Of a DNA stretch of 44,716 bases, positions 19,094 to 27,881 are shown piece after piece. Source of the DNA: Methylobacterium cerastii (GTDB taxonomy: Bacteria; Pseudomonadota; Alphaproteobacteria; Rhizobiales; Beijerinckiaceae); assembly GCF_022179125.1 (NCBI RefSeq), contig NZ_BPQG01000097.1:1-44716 (forward strand), given 5' to 3'. A program made the position numbers and the translations under genes. Under the pieces are notes generated by a model. The model ran no database searches. It was not told where the DNA came from and saw nothing but the letters and a program-made list of their open reading frames with translations. Positions within the stretch are counted from its first letter, which is position 1; every line of letters starts with the position of its first letter.

Positions 19094-19287
19094 CACAGCA
19101 ACACGATCAGGAGGGCGAGGACGCAGACGTAGATCCCGGCCTCGGCGAGCGGCGGGTTGGCGACGTAGCGGCTGAAGCGGATGCGCGCGAAGACGAAGCG
19201 CAGCGCGATCAGGATCGCGAAGGCGCCCAGCGCATAGGCGACGAAGGGCGAGACAAGGATCCCGCCGATTTGCAGTTCATGACGCAT
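19093..19287 (-). CDS. DUF1656 small membrane protein (AaeX-like)
   Basis: 64 residues with two hydrophobic segments (about 10-32 and 45-64) separated by a basic loop RFVFARIRFSRYV. The pattern MRHELQIGGILVSPFV is typical of the DUF1656/AaeX family that accompanies FUSC transporters. The stop overlaps the membrane fusion protein start, and it begins 34 bases after the FUSC gene. The precise role of this small subunit is not known even in well-studied members. Confidence 0.9.
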   Translation of the reverse strand: MRHELQIGGILVSPFVAYALGAFAILIALRFVFARIRFSRYVANPPLAEAGIYVCVLALLIVLL

Positions 19288-19321
19288 CGTCGCCTTCGAG
19301 ACCCTCGCGAAACCCTTCGCC

Positions 19322-21355
19322 TCAGAAACCCGGCATGTCGAGCCGCACGAGGAAGCGCCGATGCCGCTCGATAACGCGCGCGGCCGCCACGAGATCGGCG
19401 GCCGCGCGCGCGACCGTCATGCGCGCGCCGCGGTCGTCCGCGGGCGCGGCGCGCAGGAGGTCGCGGGCCGCGTCCTGCAGGCGCCAGGCGTCGCCGCGCG
19501 CGAGCGCGTCCCGGCCCTTCGCCACGGGATCGCGCATTCCCGCGGTCCCGTCTAGCAGCCGCATCTGTGCGTGGGCGCGGGCGGCGGCCGATTCCAGCTG
19601 CGACAGGGCGAAGGCGTGGACCATCGCCATCCGGCGCACCGCGCGGCTGCCGGAGGTGTAGCCCGCGAACTGGAACAGCCGGTCGGCGTTCAGGCTGGTC
19701 CGCGTGGTCGCGTCGCCGCCTTCGCCAGCCAGGGCTTCGGCGAGCGCGCGCTTGGCGGAATCCAGCGCGAAGGCGCGATGCTGCGAGGGCGAGATCGGCA
19801 GGACCAGGCGCACCGCGAGGAACAGGATGATCGCCGCCGCGATCACCAGCGCGACGTTCATCAGGTAGGTCTGCGGATCGTAGCTCTGCGGATTCTCCGG
19901 GGCGATCAGCACCGGCGTAAACACCAGCGCGATGAAGCCGATGCCGAAGGTCGACTGGTTCAGCGACAGAAAGCAGGCGACGAAGACCGGCACGATCATC
20001 GCGATGGCGAGCAGCGGGAAGCCCTGGTTCCCGTTGAGGAAGGCGAACAGCACGATGCCGGCGAACAGCGACGCCAGCGGCATGCCGATCAGCACGCCGA
20101 CGGCGAACTTCTTCGGGTCCGGGGCGGTGGACGACAGCGCGCAGGTGGAAGCCACCTGCACCAGCGCGAACGAGGTCTGCGGCAGGCCGGACAGGATCAT
20201 GAAGGCGGCGGTGAGCCCGAAGCCGATCGCCACCCGCAACGCCGCGCGCAAGGCCACGGGGAAGTCGCGGTGCGTCGGGAGCTTCACGTCGCGCAGCGGC
20301 ACGTGGCCGTCGGCGAGCGCGCGCACTCCGTCGTCCGCGAAGGTCGCGGCGTTGACGAAGTCGAGGCAGCGCTGAAGCGCCACCAGCTCGTCGAGGGGGC
20401 GGCGCCCGTCCCGGACCGCCTCATCGACGAGGTCGCGCAGCCTCGCGTCGATCCGGTCGAGGCGTGCGGCCTCCGGTTCGCCGACGCCGCCGCCGGAAAC
20501 CTCGCGGCACAAGCCCAGCGCCTCCTCCACCGCCGGGCTCGGATGGCGAAGCGCCGCCGCGGCGTTGACGGCGGCGCGGCTCGCTGCCGCCATCACGTAG
20601 AGCGCCGCGATCGCGCTGCGGGATCCGGCCGCGCGATACGGGCCGTCGTCGAGCTCGCCGGCGATGGCGCTGGCGTCGGCGCGCATCGGCGCGATCGTGC
20701 GGATGAGGGCTGCGGTGCGTAGGGGCCCGGGATCGCCTGACGTGAACGCCTCGTGGGCGAAGGCCTTGGTGCCGTCGTAGGCCGACGACAGGGTCGGCAA
20801 CAGCGTGCGCCACGTGCTGGGAGAGGCGAGAGCATCGTTGATGAAGGTGATCGTGACGATCGCCACCGTGATCGCCGCAAGCCGCCCGACCGCCGCGTCG
20901 AAGGTCGTCTGCGGCGCATCGATATGCGCAAGCGCGATGATCGCGACGGTATAGCCCGAGAGCATCGCACCGTAGGCGCGGGTGTCCTGCAGGTACTGGG
21001 CGGTGAAGACGCAGAGCCCGATCCACACCGAGAAGGCGACGAGCAGCGTCACGCGGTCCTGCGCGAACAGCGCCATGAACACGATCGCCACGATGCCGCC
21101 GACGACGGTGCCGAGGAAGCGGTAGGCCGCCTTCGAGATCGCCTGCCCGCGCTTGGGCTGCGCCAGGATCGCGACGCCTGTGGCGGCGGACGACGCGCTG
21201 TCGAGCTGCAACCAGAACGCGGCGTAGAGCGCCAGCATCATCGCCAGCCAGATCCGGAAGGCGAAAGCCCAGGCGGCCGGCTTCGGCACGATCGCGTCGA
21301 GCCGGTCGATCGCGCGGTCGAGCCACGGGGCGCGCCGGGTGGCGGCCGCGCTCAT
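19322..21355 (-). CDS. FUSC-family efflux transporter (AaeB-like)
   Basis: 677 residues with the two-repeat FUSC architecture: a first block of about six membrane helices (residues about 28-180), a long cytoplasmic helical part (about 190-345), a second block of membrane helices (about 355-505), then a C-terminal cytoplasmic domain. Motifs in block one (GVAILAQPKRGQAISKAAYRFLGTVVGG) are typical of the family. AaeB exports p-hydroxybenzoate and other aromatic acids in E. coli; the substrate here is unknown. ATG 21355 overlaps the upstream DUF4345 stop (ATGA). First transporter gene of a four-gene operon. Confidence 0.92.
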   Translation of the reverse strand: MSAAATRRAPWLDRAIDRLDAIVPKPAAWAFAFRIWLAMMLALYAAFWLQLDSASSAATGVAILAQPKRGQAISKAAYRFLGTVVGGIVAIVFMALFAQDRVTLLVAFSVWIGLCVFTAQYLQDTRAYGAMLSGYTVAIIALAHIDAPQTTFDAAVGRLAAITVAIVTITFINDALASPSTWRTLLPTLSSAYDGTKAFAHEAFTSGDPGPLRTAALIRTIAPMRADASAIAGELDDGPYRAAGSRSAIAALYVMAAASRAAVNAAAALRHPSPAVEEALGLCREVSGGGVGEPEAARLDRIDARLRDLVDEAVRDGRRPLDELVALQRCLDFVNAATFADDGVRALADGHVPLRDVKLPTHRDFPVALRAALRVAIGFGLTAAFMILSGLPQTSFALVQVASTCALSSTAPDPKKFAVGVLIGMPLASLFAGIVLFAFLNGNQGFPLLAIAMIVPVFVACFLSLNQSTFGIGFIALVFTPVLIAPENPQSYDPQTYLMNVALVIAAAIILFLAVRLVLPISPSQHRAFALDSAKRALAEALAGEGGDATTRTSLNADRLFQFAGYTSGSRAVRRMAMVHAFALSQLESAAARAHAQMRLLDGTAGMRDPVAKGRDALARGDAWRLQDAARDLLRAAPADDRGARMTVARAAADLVAAARVIERHRRFLVRLDMPGF

Positions 21356-21792
21356 CGCAGGCGCGCGCCGGGCGCGGCGGCTGTGCCGAGGACCGCCTCG
21401 GCGTCGCGCGCCCGTCCGGCGATCCGCGCCTGCCACAGGCACAGCGACGGCGTGACGCCGAGCTCCATGCCCAGCGCCGCCAGCATCGTCAGCGACGGGA
21501 CGCCCGTGAGCCACAGGCCGAGCAGCCGCGCAAGCCCACCGAGCACGACGACGAGGGTCAGGAACCGGAACAGGCGTCCCTTGTCCTCGATCCCGGGGAC
21601 GCAGGTGAGGAACAGGATGCCGACGCCGGTAAGCAGGCCGGAGAGATAGCGGAAATGGCTGTCCGCGGAGATGTTGGGCACGCCGCCCTCCATCCCGTTG
21701 ATGCCGAAGACCACGCCGTACAATCCGGCGGCGACCGGCACGATCGCCGCCACCGCCACCACACGCTGAAGCGCCTGCCGTTCCGTCATCAT
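21352..21792 (-). CDS. DUF4345-like four-helix membrane protein
   Basis: 146 residues with four hydrophobic segments (about 9-31, 46-66, 76-95 and 97-117) and the segment GLYGVVFGINGMEGG…SHFRYLSGLLTGVGILFL, which resembles the DUF4345 family. It is the first gene of the efflux operon and overlaps the FUSC gene start by ATGA. Two adjacent ATG codons (21792 and 21789) could start it. Function is unknown; its placement suggests a link to efflux, but DUF4345 genes also occur alone. Confidence 0.8.
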   Translation of the reverse strand: MMTERQALQRVVAVAAIVPVAAGLYGVVFGINGMEGGVPNISADSHFRYLSGLLTGVGILFLTCVPGIEDKGRLFRFLTLVVVLGGLARLLGLWLTGVPSLTMLAALGMELGVTPSLCLWQARIAGRARDAEAVLGTAAAPGARLR

Positions 21793-21851
21793 GCCGTTCG
21801 GTTACGCGTGGGCACCCGGACGCACAACCCGCAGAGCGGGCGGACGATCCG

Positions 21852-22151
21852 TCAGGCCTTCTCACCCTTCAGGCGCTTGTTGCACTTGCTCCAGTATTGC
21901 GGCCACTTCGGCCCCTGCGACACCTTCTCGGCGTCGGCCAGCGCACGCCATTGGGCGCCGCAGGTCTTCTGGCGCTGGCGCGCCGCCGTCTGCCCGGCGC
22001 TCGGCGTCGCGCCCGGCTTGGCGGCGGGCGTGGCCGGCGCCGCCATCGGGGTCTCGGTCGGCTTGGCCGCGGGCGCCTCCTTGGCCGTGGCCGGCTGGGC
22101 CAGGGCCAGCGGGACAGAGAAGGCGGCGATCGCGAGGAAACGGGCGAACAT
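21852..22151 (-). CDS. Small secreted protein, function unknown
   Basis: 99 residues. A signal peptide (MFARFLAIAAFSVPLALAQ) is followed by an Ala/Pro/Lys-rich linker (about 22-65) and a compact C-terminus with two Cys (KTCGAQWRALADAEK…WPQYWSKCNKRLK) likely to form a disulfide. ATG 22151 is chosen because it starts the signal peptide; an in-frame start at 22178 would precede it with nine polar residues. It is probably periplasmic. I do not recognise a named family; the C-terminal pattern is loosely like PsiF-type repeats. Confidence 0.75.
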   Translation of the reverse strand: MFARFLAIAAFSVPLALAQPATAKEAPAAKPTETPMAAPATPAAKPGATPSAGQTAARQRQKTCGAQWRALADAEKVSQGPKWPQYWSKCNKRLKGEKA

Positions 22152-22394
22152 GACGGCGGACCCTCCGTGGCGGCCCATCGAATCCCGATGCGGCGAACCT
22201 CACACCATCACAGCGGCAAGCGCGCCCGGGAACAAGGCCGTGCGCCTCCGCACCAACAGCCGCCGGCCCCGCCTCTCGAAATCGTGAGTGGTGGCCTGGC
22301 GCTCTTGAGTACGCGGCGAGTTCCGCGGTAGCTACCGTCGGCAGCCGAGGCCCGTCGTGTCGGCTGGCCGATCCGGCGAGAGCGAAGGCAAGCG

Positions 22395-23030
22395 ATGGCG
22401 GCCGTGACCGGCAAACCGATCGACCTCCACACGTGGAGCACGCCGAACGGCTGGAAGATCCCGATCATGCTGGAGGAGTGCGGCCTACCGTACCGCGTCG
22501 TGCCGGTCGACATCGCCAAGGGCGAGCAGATGGCGCCCGCATTCCTTGAAATCTCGCCGAACAACAAGATCCCGGCGATCGTCGATTACGACGGACCCGG
22601 CGGCGAGCCGGTCTCGATCTTCGAGTCGGGCGCGATCCTGCAATATCTCGGGCGCAAGACCGGCCGCTTCTACCCGACCGACGAGCGCGCCCGCGTCGCG
22701 GTGGACGAGTGGCTGTTCTGGCAATGCGCCGGCTTCGGGCCGATGCTCGGCCAGACCCACCATTTCAAGATCTACGCGAAGGAGAAAATCCCCTACGCGA
22801 TCGAACGGTTCACCGCCGAGACCAATCGCCTCTACGGCGTGCTCGACCGGCGGCTCGCGGACCGCGAGTACCTCGCCGGGGACTATTCCATCGCCGACAT
22901 GGCGACGGTGCCTTGGGCGAAGTTCACCGGAAAGCAGGGCGTCGACCTCGGCACGCTGCCGAACGTGAAGGCGTGGCTCGACCGTGTGCTGGCGCGGCCG
23001 GCGGTGCAGCGCGGGTTGGCGGCGATCTAG
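22395..23030 (+). CDS. yfcG: Glutathione S-transferase, YfcG-like disulfide-bond oxidoreductase
   Basis: 211 residues. The N-terminal thioredoxin-fold domain carries TPNGWKIPIMLEECGLPY and ISPNNKIPAIVDYDG, then IFESGAILQYL; the C-terminal helical domain has WLFWQCAGFGPMLGQTHHF and GDYSIADMATVPW. These match the Nu-class GST YfcG of E. coli, which has glutathione disulfide reductase activity. In YfcG-type proteins a Thr/Asn near the N-terminus replaces the catalytic Tyr or Cys, as TPN does here. It stands alone between two minus-strand genes. Confidence 0.92.
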   Translation: MAAVTGKPIDLHTWSTPNGWKIPIMLEECGLPYRVVPVDIAKGEQMAPAFLEISPNNKIPAIVDYDGPGGEPVSIFESGAILQYLGRKTGRFYPTDERARVAVDEWLFWQCAGFGPMLGQTHHFKIYAKEKIPYAIERFTAETNRLYGVLDRRLADREYLAGDYSIADMATVPWAKFTGKQGVDLGTLPNVKAWLDRVLARPAVQRGLAAI

Positions 23031-23085
23031 CGTCGTCGGGCGGAGCACCCACCATGATGCAGGGTCCGCGCGAGGCAGCTTCGGC

Positions 23086-23592
23086 CTATTTCGCGGCGGG
23101 CTTGGCCGGCTTCTGCGGCGCCGCCTCTGACGCGGTGTTGGCGGCCTGCTGGTTCACGTCCGGAACCTTGGTCCAGGTCTGCGAGCCGCACAGCACCTTG
23201 AGCAGGCAGCCGGAGACGGACAGCTCCGAGGCGTTCTCGCGCTCGAGGCTGACCTGATAGATCTTGCCTTCCTCGATGTTGTAGATGCTGCCCGAGAACT
23301 TCGCCTCGTCGGGCTGCAGCCCCTCGATCAGCGGCAGGCCGAGCACCGGCCGCGAGCGCTTCTTCGGATCGGGGTTCTTGATGTCGGTGCGCGGCGTGCC
23401 GGCCTCCGTCGTGGCCACCTTGAGCCAGACCACCTTGCCGCAGACCTGCGCCTGGCCGGCGCCGCAGCGGTCGATCCGGATCTTCGCGCGGCCGTCCTCC
23501 GTGAGCCAGGTGCCGGAGGGGTCCTTGCCCGCGTCGGCGTGAGCCGAGGCGAGACCGGTGAGGAGGAGGGCGGAGGCGAGGGCGAGACGCAT
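23086..23592 (-). CDS. DUF2147 family secreted protein
   Basis: 168 residues with a clear signal peptide (MRLALASALLLTGLASAHA). The mature part follows the DUF2147 pattern: DPSGTWLTEDGRAKIRI, CGKVVWLK, D…NPDPKKRSRPVLGLPL, and GSIYNIEEGKIYQVSLER…LSVSGCLLKVLCGSQTW. The C-terminal 25 residues are an Ala/Pro/Gln-rich tail. DUF2147 proteins are periplasmic or lipocalin-like, with unknown function. It starts 231 bases upstream of ndk, divergently. Confidence 0.9.
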   Translation of the reverse strand: MRLALASALLLTGLASAHADAGKDPSGTWLTEDGRAKIRIDRCGAGQAQVCGKVVWLKVATTEAGTPRTDIKNPDPKKRSRPVLGLPLIEGLQPDEAKFSGSIYNIEEGKIYQVSLERENASELSVSGCLLKVLCGSQTWTKVPDVNQQAANTASEAAPQKPAKPAAK

Positions 23593-23781
23593 GTGGCTTA
23601 AGCTCCGAAGGCTGGCGCCTGACGGCGCGGGGCGGGTGGAGTTCGTGGCGACACTGAAGCCTTCGCATTCAGGCGAATTTTCGGCAGTGTTGCAGCCACG
23701 CCATGGCCGAGCTTGATTCGGCGTCGGGTTGAGGGCGGTGGGCGCCCCCGCTATAAGCCCGGCGCGAAAGCGATTTTCCCG

Positions 23782-23808
23782 GCCGCCTCAGGGCGGCTTT
23801 CTTTTCTC
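23782..23808 (+). promoter_or_regulatory. Terminator-like hairpin in the ndk leader
   Basis: GCCGCC-TCAG-GGCGGC (23782-23797) is followed at once by TTTCTTTTCTC and ends 15 bases before the ndk ATG. There is no plus-strand gene just upstream for it to terminate, so it may be an attenuator or a stabilising leader structure. An upstream GAAAGC (23766-23771) could pair with GCTTTC (23796-23801), giving an alternative fold. Confidence 0.45.
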
Positions 23809-23823
23809 CCGAACGGACTGACC

Positions 23824-24246
23824 ATGGCCACCGAGCGCACCTTCTCCATCCTGAAGCCCGACGCGACCAAGCGGAACCTCACGGGCGCGGTCAACGCGGT
23901 CATCGAGAAGGCGGGCCTGCGGATCGTCGGCCAGCGCCGCATCCAGATGAGCCAGGCCCAGGCCGAGAAGTTCTACGAGATCCACAAGGAGCGCCCGTTC
24001 TTCGGCGAGCTCGTGACCTTCATGACCTCCGGCCCGGTGGTCGTTCAGGTGCTCGAAGGCGAGAACGCCGTGGCGAAGTACCGTGAGGTGATGGGCGCGA
24101 CGAATCCGGCCCAGGCCGCCGAGGGCACCATCCGCAAGACCTTCTCGGAGTCGGTCGGCGAGAACACGGTCCACGGTTCGGATAGCGCCGACAACGCCAA
24201 GATGGAGATCGCGCAGTTCTTCCAGGATTCCGACATCGTCGGCTGA
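23824..24246 (+). CDS. ndk: Nucleoside diphosphate kinase
   Basis: Transfers the gamma phosphate of ATP to nucleoside diphosphates by a phospho-histidine. 140 residues, the standard length. The active-site His117 is in [20 protein letters not shown] at the N-terminus and [10 protein letters not shown] before the active site are canonical. The start ATG 23824 lacks a strong Shine-Dalgarno. A 12-bp inverted repeat 70 bases after the stop may end transcription. Confidence 0.97.
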   Translation: MATERTFSILKPDATKRNLTGAVNAVIEKAGLRIVGQRRIQMSQAQAEKFYEIHKERPFFGELVTFMTSGPVVVQVLEGENAVAKYREVMGATNPAQAAEGTIRKTFSESVGENTVHGSDSADNAKMEIAQFFQDSDIVG

Positions 24247-24316
24247 AGATCACGCGGACATCTCGGCCGAGGGTGGTCGCCGGAGCACACCGGCGACGCC
24301 TTCGACCCTGTCGAAT

Positions 24317-24348
24317 GCCACACCGCCCGGAATGGAGGGCGGTGTGGC
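24317..24348 (+). terminator. Hairpin downstream of ndk
   Basis: GCCACACCGCCC (24317-24328) and GGGCGGTGTGGC (24337-24348) form a perfect 12-bp inverted repeat with an 8-base loop. No T-tract follows, so termination efficiency is uncertain. It lies between ndk and the next plus-strand gene. Confidence 0.5.
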
Positions 24349-24424
24349 CGCACCGCCATTGACGAAGCGTGCGGCCAAAGAGTCCAACGGCATCGGATTT
24401 CCCGATCTCGCCAACGGACCTGCC

Positions 24425-24787
24425 ATGACGACCCGCCGCCTGTCCCTGATCGCCGCCGGCCTGCTCTCGCTCGCCGCGACCGCCGCCCTCGCCAGCGGCT
24501 CCTCCGCGCCGTTCGAGCAGTACCAGCCCGATCCGGCGCTGCGCACGGCGCCGAAGGCGAACCTCGAAGGCCGCGTGCGCCACGCCTGCGCCGTGGTGCA
24601 GGCCCGCCTCACCAGCGCGCCGGAAGCCTCGCTGGAGCGTCCCTGCGGCTGCTACGCGAAGCAGACCATGCGCTCGCTCGACGAGTCCGAGATCGAGGCC
24701 TACCGCGCCACCGGCTACTTCAACGATTCCGCCCGCGCCAAGGCGCTGAACGCCCTCGACGCGTGCAAGCTGCAGCGGCCGGTCTGA
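24425..24787 (+). CDS. Small secreted protein with conserved cysteines, function unknown
   Basis: 120 residues. A signal peptide (MTTRRLSLIAAGLLSLAATAALA) precedes a mature part with four Cys (HACAVVQ, RPCGCYAKQ, DACKLQ), a spacing that suggests two disulfides in the periplasm. The segment MRSLDESEIEAYRATGYFNDSARAKALNAL looks helical. The frame is open upstream to 24332 but ATG 24425 begins the signal peptide. It is convergent with purN. I do not recognise a family. Confidence 0.75.
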   Translation: MTTRRLSLIAAGLLSLAATAALASGSSAPFEQYQPDPALRTAPKANLEGRVRHACAVVQARLTSAPEASLERPCGCYAKQTMRSLDESEIEAYRATGYFNDSARAKALNALDACKLQRPV

Positions 24788-24806
24788 CGACCGAGCGCAC
24801 GATCTG

Positions 24807-24829
24807 CCTCCCTCGCAGAAGCGGGGAGG
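24807..24829. terminator. Imperfect hairpin between convergent genes
   Basis: Between the stops of the small secreted gene (24787) and purN (24840), CCTCCCTCGC and GCGGGGAGG can pair around an AGAA loop with one bulge and one G-T pair. The position suits a bidirectional terminator. It resembles the C/T-G/A palindromes near 6025 and 39957. Confidence 0.45.
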
Positions 24830-24839
24830 GAAGAGCGGT

Positions 24840-25496
24840 TCAGAGGCTCAACAGGGCCGCGTCGGCGGCAGCACCGTCGTCCTCGATCACCACGCGATCG
24901 CCCTGCAGCCGCGCCCCGCCGCCTGCCACCAGGGCGAGCGCCGCGGGGTAGAGGCGGTGCTCCTGCACGATCACCCGCGCGGCCAAGCTGTCGGGGTCGT
25001 CGCCGGCGCGCACCGGCACCGCCGCCTGCGCCACGATCGGGCCGGCATCGAGTTCCGGCACCACGTAATGCACCGTGCAGCCGTGGAGGCGGACGCCGGC
25101 GGCGAGCGCCTGCGCGTGGGTGTGCGTGCCCTTGAACAGCGGCAGCAGGGAGGGATGGATGTTGATCATTCGTCCGGCCCAGGCCTCGACGAAGCCGGCG
25201 GAGAAGACGCGCATGAAGCCCGCTAGGCACACCAGCTCGACCCCGGCAGCGCGCAGCTCCGCATCGAGGGCGGCGTCGAAGGTCGCCCGGTCGGGGAAGG
25301 CCCTGTGGTCGATGGCGTGCGCGGTGATGCCGACGGACCGGGCGTGAGCGAGGCCGGCGGCGTCCGGCCGGTTCGAGAGCACTAGCACGATCTCGGCCGG
25401 ATAGCCCGGCGCCTTCGCCGCCTCGATCAGCGAGACCATGTTCGAGCCGCGGCCCGAGATCAGGATCGCGACGCGGGTCTTCGGCTTCGTCGCCAT
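24840..25496 (-). CDS. purN: Phosphoribosylglycinamide formyltransferase (PurN)
   Basis: Third step of purine synthesis: formylates GAR using 10-formyltetrahydrofolate. 218 residues. Catalytic residues are visible: Asn112 and His114 in MINIHPSLLP and Asp150 in HYVVPELDAGPIV. The phosphate-binding loop SGRGSNMVSLIEA is near the N-terminus. ATG 25496 overlaps the purM stop (TGATG), so the pair is translationally coupled. In a methylotroph this enzyme draws on the C1-folate pool. Confidence 0.97.
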   Translation of the reverse strand: MATKPKTRVAILISGRGSNMVSLIEAAKAPGYPAEIVLVLSNRPDAAGLAHARSVGITAHAIDHRAFPDRATFDAALDAELRAAGVELVCLAGFMRVFSAGFVEAWAGRMINIHPSLLPLFKGTHTHAQALAAGVRLHGCTVHYVVPELDAGPIVAQAAVPVRAGDDPDSLAARVIVQEHRLYPAALALVAGGGARLQGDRVVIEDDGAAADAALLSL

Positions 25497-26563
25497 CAGA
25501 GCGCGAGGCGGCCGGTGAAGGTCACGGGCTCCGCGCCGCGGGCGGTGATGGCGCCGAGCCGCACCGGCGCCTCGCCGGCCTCGCCGAGCGCCTTCGACAC
25601 CGCTTCGGCGCGATCTTCCGCGACGACGAGCACCATGCCGACGCCGCAGTTGAAGGTGCGCAGCATCTCCGACTCGGCGACGCCGCCCTCGCGCGCCAAC
25701 CAGCCGAAGACCGGCGGCGGGCGCACCGCGTCGAGGTCGATCGCGATGCCGACGTCGTCGGGCAGCACGCGGGGCAGGTTGTCCGGGAAGCCGCCGCCGG
25801 TGATGTGGGCGAGCGCCTTGATCCCGTCCGTGGCCTTCAGCACCGCGAGCAGCGGCTTCACGTAGATCCGCGTCGGCTCGAGCAACGCCTCGCCCAGCGT
25901 CTTGCCGGTGGCGAAGGGCGCGGCCGCGTCCCAGGCCAGGCCGGTGCGCGCGACGATGCGGCGGACGAGCGAGAACCCGTTCGAGTGCACCCCGGAGGAG
26001 GGGAGGCCGAGCACCACGTCGCCGGCGCGGATACCGGGCTTCGGCAGCAGCGTGCCGCGCTCGGCCGCGCCGACCGAGAAGCCGGCGAGGTCGTAGTCGG
26101 CGCCGTCGTAGAGGCCCGGCATCTCCGCCGTCTCGCCGCCGATCAGCGCGCAGCCGGCCTGCCGGCAGCCCTCGGCGATGCCGCGGACGATGTCGGCGCC
26201 GACGCCCGGCACCAGCTTGCCGGTGGCGTAGTAGTCGAGGAAGAACAGCGGTTCGGCGCCCTGGACGATGATGTCGTTGACGCACATCGCCACGAGGTCG
26301 ATGCCGATCGTGTCGTGCCGGCCGGTCTCGATCGCGATCTTCACCTTGGTGCCGACGCCGTCGTTGGCGGCGACCAGGATCGGATCCTTGAAGCCCGCGG
26401 CTTTCAGGTCGAACAGGCCGCCGAACCCGCCGATCTCGGCGTCGGCGCCGGGCCGGCGCGTCGCGCGCACCAGCGGTTTGATCGTCTCGACCATCGCGTT
26501 CCCGGCGTCGATGTCGACGCCTGCATGCGCGTAGGTCAGCCCGTTCGTGGTCTCGGCCGTCAT
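25496..26563 (-). CDS. purM: Phosphoribosylformylglycinamidine cyclo-ligase (PurM)
   Basis: Fifth step of purine synthesis: ATP-dependent closure of the imidazole ring to give AIR. 355 residues. Signatures are [85 protein letters not shown] and the Gly-rich [15 protein letters not shown]. purM-purN with the divergent AI-2E-family permease and hdaA next door is a conserved alphaproteobacterial arrangement. The promoter must lie in the 180 bases before the divergent gene at 26744. Confidence 0.97.
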   Translation of the reverse strand: MTAETTNGLTYAHAGVDIDAGNAMVETIKPLVRATRRPGADAEIGGFGGLFDLKAAGFKDPILVAANDGVGTKVKIAIETGRHDTIGIDLVAMCVNDIIVQGAEPLFFLDYYATGKLVPGVGADIVRGIAEGCRQAGCALIGGETAEMPGLYDGADYDLAGFSVGAAERGTLLPKPGIRAGDVVLGLPSSGVHSNGFSLVRRIVARTGLAWDAAAPFATGKTLGEALLEPTRIYVKPLLAVLKATDGIKALAHITGGGFPDNLPRVLPDDVGIAIDLDAVRPPPVFGWLAREGGVAESEMLRTFNCGVGMVLVVAEDRAEAVSKALGEAGEAPVRLGAITARGAEPVTFTGRLAL

Positions 26564-26743
26564 CGGCGTCCCGTCCTGTGGTCCGCGGATGCTTTAGCCG
26601 AGTTTCGCGCCGACCGAACCCGTCGGCTCACAAGAAAACGACCCACCCGGATCGGTTCCGTGCCCCGTCGGCGGCGCCGGCAGCCTTGACCGTGCGGAGA
26701 CGCCTTCCCACTGTCTCCGCTCTGTCGGGTGGGGAGGACGTCG

Positions 26744-27835
26744 ATGCGCGCGAGGGCTGTGATCGGTCTGGCGGTGCTCGTCGCCCTCGGAATCGTCGTC
26801 TACCTGCTGCGCGAGGTGATGCTGCCGTTCGTCGCCGGGATCGCGCTGGCCTACCTGCTCGACCCCCTGGCCGACCGCCTCGAACGCCTCGGCCTCGGAC
26901 GCCTGACGGCGAGCCTGCTGATCCTGGCGATGTTCGTGGCCGGCCTGATCGTCTCGCTGCTGATCGTGGTGCCGCTCGCCGCCAACCAGGTCGCGGCCCT
27001 GGTCAACAGCCTGCCCGGCATGATCGGGCGGCTGCAGGGCATCATCGCCGAGCGCGCCGGCCCGGTGCTGCAGCGGCTCGGCGGCGCCGACGTGGTCAAC
27101 GAGCTGCAAGCCTCGGTGGGGACGCTCGCGACCCAGGGCGGCGCGTGGCTGCTCGCCTTCCTCAAGTCGATCTGGTCCGGCTCGCAGGCGGTGATCTCGC
27201 TGGTCTCGCTGCTGGTTGTGACGCCGGTGGTCGCATTCTACATCCTGGTCGACTGGGACCGGATGATCGCCACGCTCGACACCTGGGTGCCGCCGCGCCA
27301 CCGCGCGACGGTGCGCCGGCTCGCGGCGCAGATCGACCGCGCGATCATCGGCTTCGTGCGCGGGCAGACGCTGGTCTGCCTGATCCTCGGCACCTTCTAC
27401 GCGCTCGGCCTGTGGCTCGTCGGCCTGAACTTCGGCGTCCTGATCGGCCTGATCGCGGGCTTCCTCACCTTCATTCCCTACGTGGGCACGCTGACGGGCT
27501 TCCTGCTCTCGGTCGGCGTCGCGCTGGTTCAGTTCTGGCCCGGCTCGGACTGGCTGCATCTCGGGCTGACGGTCGGGGTGTTCCTGGTCGGCCAGTTCCT
27601 GGAGGGCAACGTGATCGCGCCCAAGCTCGTCGGCGAATCGGTCGGCCTGCATCCGGTTTGGCTGATGTTCGCGCTGCTCGCCTTCGGCTCGCTGTTCGGG
27701 TTCCTCGGGTTGCTCCTGGCGGTGCCGGTGGCGGCTTCGATCGGCGTCCTCGTGCGCTTCGCGCTCTCGCGCTACCTGCAGAGCCGGCTCTACCATGCCG
27801 AGCAGCCGGTGCTGATCGAGGTGCCGCGGGCCTGA
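26744..27835 (+). CDS. AI-2E family transporter (PerM-like permease)
   Basis: 363 residues with the family's hydrophobic pattern: two to three helices in the first 85 residues, a soluble amphipathic region (about 85-135), and a C-terminal bundle with GLNFGVLIGLIAGFLTFIPYVG and the NVIAPKLVGESVGLHPVWLMFALLAFG signature. ATG 26744 is preceded by an excellent GGGGAGG at 7 bases; an upstream GTG at 26729 is less likely. Despite the family name, most such proteins have no demonstrated AI-2 link. It lies 46 bases before hdaA, probably one transcript. Confidence 0.92.
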   Translation: MRARAVIGLAVLVALGIVVYLLREVMLPFVAGIALAYLLDPLADRLERLGLGRLTASLLILAMFVAGLIVSLLIVVPLAANQVAALVNSLPGMIGRLQGIIAERAGPVLQRLGGADVVNELQASVGTLATQGGAWLLAFLKSIWSGSQAVISLVSLLVVTPVVAFYILVDWDRMIATLDTWVPPRHRATVRRLAAQIDRAIIGFVRGQTLVCLILGTFYALGLWLVGLNFGVLIGLIAGFLTFIPYVGTLTGFLLSVGVALVQFWPGSDWLHLGLTVGVFLVGQFLEGNVIAPKLVGESVGLHPVWLMFALLAFGSLFGFLGLLLAVPVAASIGVLVRFALSRYLQSRLYHAEQPVLIEVPRA

Positions 27836-27881
27836 GCGGGACGCTTGACTGTCGGGCCGGCAGGGTCACCCTGAACGCCGC

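Noticed and set aside
26594-27796. 400-residue minus-strand ORF
   Set aside because: Antisense of the AI-2E-family permease; Asp/Gln/Arg/His-rich, no recognisable fold.
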